Positions 1 to 8,114 of a stretch of DNA of 27,936 nt are shown piece by piece. This DNA is from Solirubrobacterales bacterium. GTDB taxonomy: Bacteria > Actinomycetota > Thermoleophilia > Solirubrobacterales > 70-9. The notes beneath the pieces were generated by a model. The model did not search any database and was not told the origin of the DNA. It worked only from the letters and a program-made list of their open reading frames with translations. The DNA is taken from NCBI GenBank assembly GCA_030835185.1, contig JAUQWL010000051.1:1-27936 (forward strand), given 5' to 3'. The translations under genes were made by a program, and so were the position numbers. Each line of letters starts with the position of its first letter. The stretch's first letter is position 1.

Positions 1-1164
1 CAGCTGCCGGTCGAGCTTCCCGAGGTCGAGGACTATGCGCCCAGGGGCAGGAGCCCGCTCGAGGCGGCGACCGGCTGGGTCGAGACCACCTGCCCCGACT
101 GCGGGGGCGCTGCGCGCCGCGAGACCGACACTATGGACACCTTCGTCGATTCTTCCTGGTACTTCCTGCGCTACCTCGACGCCCGCAACGGCGAAGCGGC
201 CTGGTCGCGCGAGGCAGCCGACCACTGGATGCCGGTCGACCAGTACATCGGCGGGGTCGAGCACGCCATCCTCCACCTGCTCTACGCGAGGTTCTTCGTC
301 AAGGCCCTGGCTGACATGGGGTACTTGGGAGTGGTTGAACCGTTCGCGAACCTTTTCACCCAGGGCATGATCACCCGCGACGGCGCGAAGATGTCGAAGT
401 CGAAGGGTAATACGGTCAGCCCGGCCGAGTACGTCGAGCGTCACGGGGCCGATGCCGCCCGGACCTACGTCTGCTTCATGGGCCCGCCCGAACGCGGCGG
501 CGACTGGACCGACGAAGGTGTCGAGGGCGTTCACCGTTTCCTCTCGAGACTATGGCGGGTCAGCGCCGAGGTCGCCGGGGCGCAGGATGCGGGCGGTGCC
601 GGTGACTGGGCCCTTTCCGGTCAGGTGGGTGCCGAAGTCGCCGGACGGGCGGGAGGCGACGCCCGGGAACTGCTGGCCAAGGCCCACTGGGCGATGGACA
701 AAGCCACCCGGGACTTCGTCAAGGGGTTCCAGTTCAACACGGTGATCGCCGCTGTGATGGAACTCGTGAACGAGGTCTACCGGACCAGGGACGGCCTGCT
801 CGAAAGTGAAGACGGGTTGCGCTGCCTGCGGTTTGCGATCGCCACCGCCGCTTCGCTGATCCAACCCTTCGCCCCGCACCTCGCAGCTGAAGTCTTCGAG
901 CAGATGACCGGCGAGCGGGTCTGGGAGTCCTCCTGGCCGGTCGCCGACCCGGAGATGCTGCGCTCCGACACGGTCACGATCGTGGTTCAGGTCAACGGCA
1001 AGGTCCGCGACCGGATCGAGGTTGCCGACGGGGCCGGGAAAGACGAGATCCTCGACCTGGCTCGCGCCGCCGAAAACGTCGCCCGCCACCTCGAAGGGAC
1101 CGAGACGGTCAAGGAGATCGTCGTCCCGGGCAAGCTGGTCAACCTGGTCGTCAGGCCGGCCTGA
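1..1164 (+). CDS. leuS: Leucine--tRNA ligase, C-terminal part (5' end outside window)
   Basis: Cytoplasmic class I aminoacyl-tRNA synthetase that charges tRNA-Leu. The reading frame is open from base 1, so the gene enters from the left and only the last 387 codons are present. Visible features in order are a CPDCGG zinc-knuckle-like motif, the LeuRS block ETDTMDTFVDSSWYFLRY (about codons 42-59), the KMSKS signature (bases 388-402), an anticodon-binding helical domain (DKATRDF, FNTVIAAVMELVNEVY, IQPFAPHLAAEVFEQM), and the C-terminal domain (VQVNGKVRDRIEVADGAGKD) that contacts the tRNA elbow. The ATG at 133 is internal, not the start. The gene ends 7 bp from the stop of a convergent gene. The HIGH motif and editing domain must lie upstream of the window. 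Identity is very secure. Confidence 0.97.
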   Translation, partial: QLPVELPEVEDYAPRGRSPLEAATGWVETTCPDCGGAARRETDTMDTFVDSSWYFLRYLDARNGEAAWSREAADHWMPVDQYIGGVEHAILHLLYARFFVKALADMGYLGVVEPFANLFTQGMITRDGAKMSKSKGNTVSPAEYVERHGADAARTYVCFMGPPERGGDWTDEGVEGVHRFLSRLWRVSAEVAGAQDAGGAGDWALSGQVGAEVAGRAGGDARELLAKAHWAMDKATRDFVKGFQFNTVIAAVMELVNEVYRTRDGLLESEDGLRCLRFAIATAASLIQPFAPHLAAEVFEQMTGERVWESSWPVADPEMLRSDTVTIVVQVNGKVRDRIEVADGAGKDEILDLARAAENVARHLEGTETVKEIVVPGKLVNLVVRPA

Positions 1165-1171
1165 CCCTGCG

Positions 1172-1672
1172 TCAGTAAGCCTCTTTACAGGTCTGCCAGC
1201 CCGACGTGCCGGTCACGTCGGCTCGCTTCCGCTTGCCGTCTTCCGGGTAGTAGAGGATCGTGTGGCGGTAGACCCGGACCGACTTGCGACGCTTGTTGCC
1301 AAACTGCGGATGGCAGATCACCGGCTTGCGCATGACCAGTCTCGCCTTTGATCCCTTGAAACACGGCTTGGCATCACAGGGCCAGGTCGTACCGAACCAG
1401 CCTCGTCCGACAGTCTTCCGGGTGCCCCAGCCGTTCCACTTCAGGTTCTTCACGAATCCACCGGCATTGGCGGTGAAGAAGACGCGCCCGGGCGCCCGAG
1501 AAGCCGTTCCACCGAGGTTGATCCAGTACACGTTCCTGTAGTGGGTCTTGTGGTGAGCCTCGTGGTGGCTCTTGCTGTGGGCTGCCGGACTCGCCGCGAC
1601 GCTCACGGTCGATATTGCGATGCAGGCGAGTGCCAGCCCGGCGAAGGCGCGGACTACGGCTCGAAGCTTCAT
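1172..1672 (-). CDS. Small secreted protein of unknown function
   Basis: A 166-residue protein with a clear N-terminal signal peptide: basic start MKLRAVVRAFAG, a hydrophobic stretch to about residue 27, and an Ala-X-Ala-like cleavage region near residues 27-32. A short His-rich stretch follows (HHEAHHKTHY). The mature part is basic and aromatic and has four cysteines (in WPCDAKPC, PVICHPQF and WQTCKEAY), so two disulfides are possible. It contains WNGWGTR and GWFGTTWPC motifs. It is probably exported and folded outside the membrane. I do not recognise a named family; similar small secreted proteins with a conserved W/C pattern seem to be common in this group, but that is only an impression. 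It is transcribed toward leuS and divergently from comEA. Confidence 0.8.
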   Translation of the reverse strand: MKLRAVVRAFAGLALACIAISTVSVAASPAAHSKSHHEAHHKTHYRNVYWINLGGTASRAPGRVFFTANAGGFVKNLKWNGWGTRKTVGRGWFGTTWPCDAKPCFKGSKARLVMRKPVICHPQFGNKRRKSVRVYRHTILYYPEDGKRKRADVTGTSGWQTCKEAY

Positions 1673-1799
1673 GCCGCGAGTTTACAAGCGGGAGCAGGGG
1701 AGGCTCAGCCCGCCGGAGTTTCATCTTTTCTGAGGACTTCGTCTCGGAACTGTCGCTCGAGCAAGCCCCTCGTGACCGCCGAACGTTCAAGTTGGCGCT

Positions 1800-2453
1800 A
1801 TGCCGACTGTCGCCCCGTATCGAGTCGCCGCCTACGTGGCGATGGCCGCTGTGTTGGCTCTGGTCGGATGGCACTCGCTGAAGTCCGAAGATCCGGACAC
1901 CGGCCAGCTGCCGGGCGGAGCGGGTGACGGCCGTGTCGACCGAGGAAATGTCGATACTGGAACTGAAGCCGGTGGCGGGCTTGAGTTCGAGGCCGGCGGT
2001 CGCAGGATCGTGGTCGACGTTTCAGGTGCCGTCCGCAGGCCGGGGGTCTACCGCTTCGACCACGGCCAGAGGGTGATCGATGCGATCAGGCGGGCGGGCG
2101 GCGCCAGTTCGGGAGCTTTCGCTGCCGGAATCAATCGTGCGGCACTTCTGTCGGACGGCCAGCAGGTCGTGGTTCCTCTCCGGGCAGGCGTGGCTCCGTC
2201 GGGAGGCGGTGCCGGCGCGGCGGCAGCGGCCGGTTCCGGTGGCGCGGGGGCGGCTGTCGATGCCCCGATCAGTCTCGGCAGCGCGACTCAGGCCGAACTC
2301 GAGGAGATCGAGGGCATCGGTCCGGTGACCGCGCAGAGCATCCTGGAGTTTCGCGACAGCGAGGGCGGGATCTCTTCGGTCGACGAACTCGATCAGGTCA
2401 GTGGTATCGGACCGGTGACGATGGAGGCCCTGAGGGCGCGCCTTCAGCCGTGA
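1800..2453 (+). CDS. comEA: ComEA-family DNA-binding competence protein
   Basis: A membrane-anchored DNA receptor for natural transformation. The 217-residue product starts with one hydrophobic segment (about residues 8-24) that anchors it with the rest outside. A Gly/Asp-rich spacer follows, then an SLBB domain (about residues 68-130, with VVDVSGAVRRPGVYRF and VIDAIRRAGG), a Gly/Ala-rich linker (about 135-155) and a C-terminal pair of helix-hairpin-helix motifs (EEIEGIGPVTAQSILEFR and DQVSGIGPVTMEALR) that bind duplex DNA without sequence specificity. This is the normal ComEA layout. The ATG at 1800 has no strong ribosome-binding site, so the exact start is less certain. Its stop overlaps the GTG of comEC, so the two are translationally coupled. 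Confidence 0.93.
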   Translation: MPTVAPYRVAAYVAMAAVLALVGWHSLKSEDPDTGQLPGGAGDGRVDRGNVDTGTEAGGGLEFEAGGRRIVVDVSGAVRRPGVYRFDHGQRVIDAIRRAGGASSGAFAAGINRAALLSDGQQVVVPLRAGVAPSGGGAGAAAAAGSGGAGAAVDAPISLGSATQAELEEIEGIGPVTAQSILEFRDSEGGISSVDELDQVSGIGPVTMEALRARLQP

Positions 2454-4870
2454 GACGGGAGCGGGCCGACGTGGCGGGTGCCGTCGTCGGTGCCGCAACC
2501 GGCGTTGCGGCGCGATTGAGCCCGCCGCTGAAGGTCGGCGGCTGGCGGCTGGTCACAGTTTCCGGAGTTGCGGCAGGCCTGGCGCTCTCGCCCTTCCTCC
2601 CCGTCGGAGAAGGCCCGCTCCGGGCGGTTGCCGGGTTGGTCTGTCTGCTCGTCCTGCTCACTCACCGTGGACGACTGGGTTCGACGGGAACCTTGCTGGT
2701 GCTGATCGCCAGTCTGCTGGTCGGCCTGACGGCGGGGAACGCAAGGCTGACAGCTATCGACGCCGCTGCCCTGAATCTGCGGCCGGGCACCGGGGTCAGG
2801 CTCAGTGGCCATGTCGGGACTGCGCCACGATTCTCGCGCGGAGTCGCCCGCTTCCTCTTCGACTCCGGGTCCGGACGGGTCATGGTCGAGTCGCCCGGTC
2901 CGCTCGGTGACCTCGCGGCCGGATCGGGGGCGGTCGTTGCGGGCGAGGTCCGACTACCACCGGACTGGTACCGGCCGAACCTCGATCGCCAGGGGGTCTC
3001 GATGATGCTCTACGCCAGTTCCGTCACGCAATCGAGCGGGCGCCGTGGTGGTGTGGCGGGCGCCATAGACTGGCTGCGGGGCCGCGCCGAGGAGGCCCTC
3101 GGCCGCGCAATGCCCCCGCGTGAGACGGCGCTCGCCCGAGGCTTCGTTCTCGGGCAGGACCAGGAAATCGACCCGGCGACCGTCACCGATTTTCAGAACT
3201 CCGGACTCGCCCACCTGCTGGCGGTCAGCGGCCAAAACGTCGTCCTGCTGTCGCTTCTCGGTATCGGCGTGATGGCGTTGGCCGGCGTCGGCTACCGCAC
3301 CAGGCTGGTCGTGCTGGCCTGCCTGATCCTGATCTACGTACCCCTGGCCGGAGGCGGTCCGTCAATCCAGCGTGCGGGGGTCATGGGGCTGGCCGGTCTG
3401 GCCGCGCTTGCGGCGAGCCGGCCCACCTCGCGGCTTTTCGTGCTCGCCCTGGCGGTGGCGGTCACGCTGCTGATCAACCCGCGGGCGACGACAGATGTCG
3501 GCTGGCAGCTCAGCTTCGCGGCGGTGGTCGGGATCGCCCTCCTGGCCCGACCGTTTCGCGATCGGCTGGCCGCCCTGTTCCCGGCGGACGGCCTCGGCGG
3601 GAGGGGCTCGAAACCGGAGGCGATCCTGCTCGATGGCGTGGCCGTGACCGTAGCGGCCAGTCTGGTGACCGCCCCGCTCATGGCATACCACTTTGATCGC
3701 ATACCGGTGGCGACGATCGCCGCCAACCTCGCGGCCTTGCCCGCTGTCGCGCCGGCGATGTGGCTCGGCATGGCCGCAGCCGGACTCGGAGTCGTCTGGG
3801 GTGGACTGGCGATTCCTCTGAATCTGCTGAATTCGCTCCTGCTTGCTTACATCGCCCAGGTGGCCGCCTGGTTCGGCAGGCCGACCTGGGCGGTCGTTGA
3901 ACTGGGCATCGGATCGCCGGCGGGGCTGCTCGCCGTCTACGGCGCTCTGGCCATTGCCGTCGTGGCCACGCTCCGGCTCACTCGGCGCCTCCCGGCCGAG
4001 TCCGGTGAATGGTTGCCGAAATCAGAGCTCTGGCGGAGACGCGGGGGTGCGGGGGTGATTCTGGCTGTGTTGCTGGCCGGCCTGCTGGTTGTGCTTCCCG
4101 GGGACGGGCGCCGCCACCTGGATGCCCCGGAAAAGGGAGAGGCCCGGATCGACTTCCTCGACATCGGCCAGGGCGACTCGACCCTGATCCGGACCCCCGG
4201 CAGCGATCCGATTCTGGTCGACGGCGGCCCGCCCGGGGGCGGTATTGAAAGCGCCCTCGACTCGGCCGGAGTAGACCGGCTGGCGGCGGTGATCGCCACC
4301 CACGCCGACCTCGATCACGTCGGCGGCCTCTACGACGTTTTCGAGAACCACCGGGTCGACCGCTACATGTTCGACGGCAGCCCGAAGCCGCTCCTCGATC
4401 AGGCCCGGCAGGCAGGTGCCAAACCGCTCAGATTGGCCGGGGGCGATTCCTTCAGGAGCGACTCGCTGACGGTCGAGGTTCTCTGGCCGCCGCCGAGGTC
4501 ACCCGACTTCCTGCCTCCCGGGGACCGCAACATCCGCTCGGTCACCCTGCTGGTCTCGTGGCGGGGTTTCCGCCTTCTGATCACCGGAGACGGTGAAGCG
4601 GAGGCGGTTCCGGTCGATCCCGGGCCGCTCGACGTGCTCAGGGTGGCCCACCACGGCAGCGACGATGCAGGGCTGGCGAATCTGCTCGACGAAACGGCGC
4701 CACGCCTCGCGGTGATCTCGGTTGGGGAAGACAACCCCTACGGCCATCCGACCCCGGACACCGTGGCTGCCCTCGCGGAGGCAGGCGTTCCCGTGCTCAG
4801 GACCGATCTCGACGGTTCGGTCTCGCTGGTCTTCTCGAAAGACGGCCTTTCGCTTGAAACGGGCGGTTGA
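2450..4870 (+). CDS. comEC: ComEC/Rec2-family DNA uptake channel
   Basis: An integral membrane protein thought to carry single-stranded DNA across the cytoplasmic membrane during transformation. At 806 residues it has the full architecture: N-terminal membrane segments and an OB-like DUF4131 region (about 1-170), the Competence domain (about 220-500) with the signature SGLAHLLAVSGQNVVLL, and a C-terminal metallo-beta-lactamase-like domain (about 545-800). The latter shows DFLDIGQGDS, ILVDGG, the metal motif HADLDH (residues 618-623) and HHGS (from 734). The GTG start at 2450 overlaps the comEA stop (GTGA). With comEA it supports at least a remnant competence system; other competence or pilus genes are not in the window. 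Confidence 0.94.
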   Translation: MRRERADVAGAVVGAATGVAARLSPPLKVGGWRLVTVSGVAAGLALSPFLPVGEGPLRAVAGLVCLLVLLTHRGRLGSTGTLLVLIASLLVGLTAGNARLTAIDAAALNLRPGTGVRLSGHVGTAPRFSRGVARFLFDSGSGRVMVESPGPLGDLAAGSGAVVAGEVRLPPDWYRPNLDRQGVSMMLYASSVTQSSGRRGGVAGAIDWLRGRAEEALGRAMPPRETALARGFVLGQDQEIDPATVTDFQNSGLAHLLAVSGQNVVLLSLLGIGVMALAGVGYRTRLVVLACLILIYVPLAGGGPSIQRAGVMGLAGLAALAASRPTSRLFVLALAVAVTLLINPRATTDVGWQLSFAAVVGIALLARPFRDRLAALFPADGLGGRGSKPEAILLDGVAVTVAASLVTAPLMAYHFDRIPVATIAANLAALPAVAPAMWLGMAAAGLGVVWGGLAIPLNLLNSLLLAYIAQVAAWFGRPTWAVVELGIGSPAGLLAVYGALAIAVVATLRLTRRLPAESGEWLPKSELWRRRGGAGVILAVLLAGLLVVLPGDGRRHLDAPEKGEARIDFLDIGQGDSTLIRTPGSDPILVDGGPPGGGIESALDSAGVDRLAAVIATHADLDHVGGLYDVFENHRVDRYMFDGSPKPLLDQARQAGAKPLRLAGGDSFRSDSLTVEVLWPPPRSPDFLPPGDRNIRSVTLLVSWRGFRLLITGDGEAEAVPVDPGPLDVLRVAHHGSDDAGLANLLDETAPRLAVISVGEDNPYGHPTPDTVAALAEAGVPVLRTDLDGSVSLVFSKDGLSLETGG

Positions 4871-4919
4871 CCCCCGGGCCGGCAACCCGGTCCGCCGCCC
4901 CAGGGTGGAGAATGAGCGG

Positions 4920-5900
4920 GTGGCTGACGAGATGAAACAGGCCTATCTGATCCACGGCACCGACGAGGCCAAGATCGATCATGCTCGGAGTCGACTGAGG
5001 AAGAGAGCCGAGGGCGAAGGCGGAACCGCTTCGCTGGAGGTTTTCGATCCGGTCGAGAATCGCGGCAGCCCTGACGCCGACGGCCTGGTCGCGGCAATCG
5101 CTTCGATGTCGCTCATGTCCGGACGGCGCTACCTGCTCGCAGACCGGATCGAGAAGTGGGGCAAGAAGCAGGCCGGGCGTGTAGCCGCCGCGGTCAGTGC
5201 CGCCCCGCCTGAGGTGACCGTGGTGCTGATTGCCCGCGGGAAGGTACCGTCTGGAATTACGGAGGCGGTCAAAGCCGTCAGCGGTGCCGTACTGAGCTAT
5301 GAAGCTCCGTCCCGCAGCCGGCTGCCGGGTCATCTGGTCAGCGGCGCTGCGGCCCGGGGCTACGAGCTCTCACCGGAAGCGGCCGGCCTGCTCGTTTCCC
5401 ACCTCGGGGAGAGCCTGAGCCGGCTCGAGAACGAACTGGACCGGCTCGCGCTCTGGGCAGGGCCTGGCGGGAGGGTGGAGGTCGAAGATCTCGAGCAGAT
5501 GGTGGCCGATACGAGTGAACTCAAGGGTTTCGCTCTCGGGGACGCTGTGGTCGCCGGTGAGCGGCGATCCGTGCTGCGAACCGCCGAGCGCCTGATTGCA
5601 CAGGGCTCCAGCGTCCCGGGACTGGTCTATACGACCGCGGCCGCAGTCCGCAGGACCCACTTGGCCCTTTCGCTGCTCGAGTCGGGGGTGCCGCCGAACC
5701 GGATCGAGCGCGAACTCAAGCTCCCGCCGTTCATCGCCCGTCAGGTCATCGATGCGGCGCGCGCCTCGTCGCCCGACGCCCTGCGGGGCGCATCGATGGC
5801 GCTGGCCGACCTGGAACTCTGGACTCGCGGCGGGGCCGAGTACCCGGACGAGCTGGCGCTCGACCTGGCCCTGATCGCAGCGACAGATGACGCAGGCTGA
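4920..5900 (+). CDS. holA: DNA polymerase III subunit delta
   Basis: Delta is the clamp-loader subunit that opens the sliding clamp during replication. The protein, about 326 residues, begins with the typical YLIHGTDEAKIDHARSRLR motif, continues with an AAA-like N-terminal region (LVAAIASMSLMSGRRYLLADRIEKWGKK, VTVVLIARGK) and the delta C-terminal helical domain (LVSHLGESLSRLENELDRLALW, ALGDAVVAGERR, LIAQGSSVPGLVYTTAAAVRR, LPPFIARQVIDAA). The open frame extends upstream into comEC, but homologues start just before YLIHG. GTG 4920 is preferred because GGTGGAG lies 9 bases upstream. ATG 4932 is the alternative, and the in-frame GTG 4905 is less likely. Location downstream of comEC and near rpsT is a common bacterial arrangement. 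Confidence 0.9.
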   Translation: MADEMKQAYLIHGTDEAKIDHARSRLRKRAEGEGGTASLEVFDPVENRGSPDADGLVAAIASMSLMSGRRYLLADRIEKWGKKQAGRVAAAVSAAPPEVTVVLIARGKVPSGITEAVKAVSGAVLSYEAPSRSRLPGHLVSGAAARGYELSPEAAGLLVSHLGESLSRLENELDRLALWAGPGGRVEVEDLEQMVADTSELKGFALGDAVVAGERRSVLRTAERLIAQGSSVPGLVYTTAAAVRRTHLALSLLESGVPPNRIERELKLPPFIARQVIDAARASSPDALRGASMALADLELWTRGGAEYPDELALDLALIAATDDAG

Positions 5901-5934
5901 GGGCGGTCGGGCGTCGGCTGAGGGCGGTCGGGCG
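5895..5934. repeat. Two tandem copies of a 19-bp sequence, period 21 bp, across the holA stop
   Basis: The sequence GGCTGAGGGCGGTCGGGCG occurs at 5895-5913 and again, identical, at 5916-5934. The first copy contains the holA stop codon (TGA 5898-5900). The second creates an untranslated duplicate of the end of the gene. It looks like a small replication-slippage duplication in the space between the convergent holA and rpsT genes. Confidence 0.85.
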
Positions 5935-5940
5935 CCGGCG

Positions 5941-5957
5941 GAGCCGAGGAACGGCTC
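5941..5957. terminator. Short hairpin between convergent holA and rpsT
   Basis: GAGCCG (5941-5946) and CGGCTC (5952-5957) form a perfect 6-bp stem with a 5-base loop. It lies 40 bases after the holA stop and runs into the rpsT stop codon (complement of 5956-5958). There is no T-tract on either side, so terminator function is only plausible. Confidence 0.35.
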
Positions 5958-6222
5958 AGGAAGCGTCGCCGGCCACGATGCGGGCGGCTCGGGACTTCTT
6001 GCGGGCACCGTTGTTGCGGTGGATGGCTCCGCGCTGAACTGCCTTGTCGATCTTCGAGACCAGATCGCGATGCTCGGTTTTGATCGCTTCGGCGTCGCCT
6101 TCTTCGGCGGCCTTCTCGAGCCGGTTGAAGTAGGTCTTGATCGCGCTGGTGATGCGTCGGTTTTCGACGCGCTCGCGCTCGCTGCGAAGGATTCGTTTTT
6201 TCTGTGAGGCTATGTTGGCCAT
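5956..6222 (-). CDS. rpsT: 30S ribosomal protein S20
   Basis: Primary 16S rRNA-binding protein of the small subunit. The 88-residue product is highly basic and helical and has the usual S20 sequence: MANIASQKKRILRSERER at the start, NRRITSAIKTYFNRLEKA in the middle, and the conserved KIDKAVQRGAIHRNNGARKKSR block near the C-terminus. Length is normal. It is transcribed opposite to its neighbours, converging on holA and diverging from murJ, which is a frequent arrangement next to holA. The Shine-Dalgarno region (AGAGAAAAGATC) is weak. Confidence 0.97.
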   Translation of the reverse strand: MANIASQKKRILRSERERVENRRITSAIKTYFNRLEKAAEEGDAEAIKTEHRDLVSKIDKAVQRGAIHRNNGARKKSRAARIVAGDAS

Positions 6223-6272
6223 GATCTTTTCTCTGCTCGCTGTCGGGGGGATCCCCTCACGAGCGGTCGCCG

Positions 6273-6278
6273 ACTATA
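6273..6278 (-). promoter_or_regulatory. Possible -10 element for rpsT
   Basis: On the minus strand the hexamer TATAGT lies about 50 bases upstream of the rpsT ATG. No good -35 hexamer is visible at the right distance. The transcript leader would carry the palindrome GGGGATCCCC (6247-6256). It is supported only by the hexamer and its position in the divergent gap. Confidence 0.3.
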
Positions 6279-6290
6279 CCGATAGCGAGC

Positions 6291-8114
6291 TTGAAACCGC
6301 CACCCGACCCCGATAGAGGCCCCGACGGGGACCAGGCACTCGATTCGTTCGAGGCCGCCGCGGTTGCCGCAGAACAGGCGATCAGGGCCACCGAGGAGCG
6401 GGCCAGGAGAGCGATCGAGGCGCCTTCCGGTCCGGATTCCACTCTGATCGCACGCGGAGGAATCGGCGTGGAAGGCGGGATTTCTTCCGTGCTCACCGGT
6501 CCTCTGGTGGCCGGGACGGGGGCAGAAACGGAAACCCGGGTCGAGACGGAAGCAGCCCCGGCAAGAGCCGGAAAGCTGGCCCGGTCGACCGCTTTCTTTT
6601 CGATTGCCACCGCCGCCTCCCGCGTTGCCGGTCTCGGCCGCGAGGTCGTTGCCGCCGGCTACTTCGGTATCTCCGGCCCGATGTCGGCTTTCACCGTCGC
6701 TTTCCAGGTGCCGAACCTGATCCGGGCCCTGTTCGCCGACGCCGCACTCCAGCCGGCGTTCGTGCCGATCTTCACCGAGCAGATCGAGCGGGGCAAAGTC
6801 AAGGAAGCCTTCCGCATGGCCTCGACGATGCTGCTGCTGGTGACCATGGTGCTCGGCGCGATCACCGCCTTCTTCATCCTTTTCGCGGGTCTGATCATGC
6901 CGCTCTTCGCACCTGGATTCACCGGCGCGACCGAGAGCCTGATGATCGCGCTCTCGCAGATCATCTTTCCGATCCTCGTCCTGCTCGGGATCACCGGTGT
7001 GGTGGTCGGCATCCTCAACAGCTATGACCGCTTCGGCGCCTTCGCGATCTCGCCGCTCTTCTGGAACCTGACGATCATCGCCGTGGTCGTCGCCACGGTA
7101 CCGCTCTTTCCCGAGGACAAACAGATCTACGCCTACGCGATCGGCGTCGTCGCGGGCACGGTGGTCCAGCTCGCGATCCCGACCTGGGACCTGCGCCACA
7201 CCCCCTTCCGTTTCACCTTCAAGGTCGATTTCAAGGATCCGAACGTGCGCCGCGTGTTGCTCCTGATGGTGCCGGTGACCCTCAGCCTCGGCCTGATCAA
7301 CTTCAACCTGCTGGTCAACAGCTTCTTCGGCTCGCTGGTCAGCGATCAGGCCCCGGCGGCAATTGACAAGGCCTTCCGGATCTACCAGCTGCCGCAGGGG
7401 ATCTTCTCGGTGGCGATCGCCACGGTGCTTTTCCCGACCCTGGCCCGTTTCGCTTCCCGTGGCGACTACGACAACCTCAGGGAGACGCTGGCCAAGGGGA
7501 TGAGACAGATCATCTTCATCCTGCTGCCGGCGACAGCGGCGATCCTCGTCCTTTCCGAACCGATGATCCGGATCGTCTACCAGCGCGGCGAGTTCGGGCC
7601 CGATCAGACAGTGCTGGTTGCAACCGCGCTCTTCTGGTTCGCATTCTCCCTGCCGACCAATGGCATGTTCCTCCTGCTGAGCCGGACCTTCTTCGGTCTT
7701 CAACAGCCCTGGATACCGACCGCGATCGCCGGCGCCAACCTCGCGGTCACAGCGATCGCCTCCCTTCTGCTCTACAAGCCGTACGGGGTCGCCGGGATAG
7801 TCGCCGCGACCGCGATCGCCACCACCTTCTCCGTCATCGCCCAGGTTGTGCTCCTGCGCTCGAGGCTCGGCGGGATCGAGGCGACCCGTTTCATCTCGAC
7901 CACGGCCAGGGTCGCGGTCGGGTCGCTGCTGCTGGCCGGAGTCAGCTACGAGTCGTGGAATCTGCTCGACGAGGCGCTGGGCCGCGGCCTGGCCGGTCAG
8001 GTGATCGCCATCTCGGTCGCGCTCGGACTCGGTGGGATGGCCTACCTCGCCTGCAGCCGGCTGCTGCGCATCCCCGAGCTCGACCAGATCCTCTCCCTGG
8101 CCCGACGCCGGTAG
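6291..8114 (+). CDS. murJ: MurJ/MviN-family lipid II flippase
   Basis: A polytopic inner-membrane protein of the MOP superfamily; MurJ flips the peptidoglycan precursor lipid II. The core (from about residue 95) shows the MviN pattern: FFSIATAASRVAGLGREVVAAGYFG, FQVPNLIRALFADAALQPAFVPIF (family-typical), then about 14 hydrophobic segments to the C-terminus, including GIFSVAIATVLFPTLARFA and YQRGEFG. The open frame begins with TTG at 6291 and adds an unusual Ala/Glu-rich, probably cytoplasmic N-terminal extension of about 90 residues. An alternative GTG at 6468, with GGAGGA six bases before it, would give a 548-residue protein with a shorter extension. Codons in the extension look GC3-rich like the rest, so I kept the longer frame. 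The stop overlaps the next gene (TAGTG). Confidence 0.88.
   Translation: MKPPPDPDRGPDGDQALDSFEAAAVAAEQAIRATEERARRAIEAPSGPDSTLIARGGIGVEGGISSVLTGPLVAGTGAETETRVETEAAPARAGKLARSTAFFSIATAASRVAGLGREVVAAGYFGISGPMSAFTVAFQVPNLIRALFADAALQPAFVPIFTEQIERGKVKEAFRMASTMLLLVTMVLGAITAFFILFAGLIMPLFAPGFTGATESLMIALSQIIFPILVLLGITGVVVGILNSYDRFGAFAISPLFWNLTIIAVVVATVPLFPEDKQIYAYAIGVVAGTVVQLAIPTWDLRHTPFRFTFKVDFKDPNVRRVLLLMVPVTLSLGLINFNLLVNSFFGSLVSDQAPAAIDKAFRIYQLPQGIFSVAIATVLFPTLARFASRGDYDNLRETLAKGMRQIIFILLPATAAILVLSEPMIRIVYQRGEFGPDQTVLVATALFWFAFSLPTNGMFLLLSRTFFGLQQPWIPTAIAGANLAVTAIASLLLYKPYGVAGIVAATAIATTFSVIAQVVLLRSRLGGIEATRFISTTARVAVGSLLLAGVSYESWNLLDEALGRGLAGQVIAISVALGLGGMAYLACSRLLRIPELDQILSLARRR

Noticed and set aside
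2200..2270. Gly/Ala-coding repetitive stretch in comEA
   Set aside because: An ordinary flexible linker between the SLBB and helix-hairpin-helix domains.
6247..6256. Palindrome GGGGATCCCC between rpsT and murJ
   Set aside because: No repeat of it elsewhere and no clear link to a promoter; S20 leader autoregulation would be guesswork.
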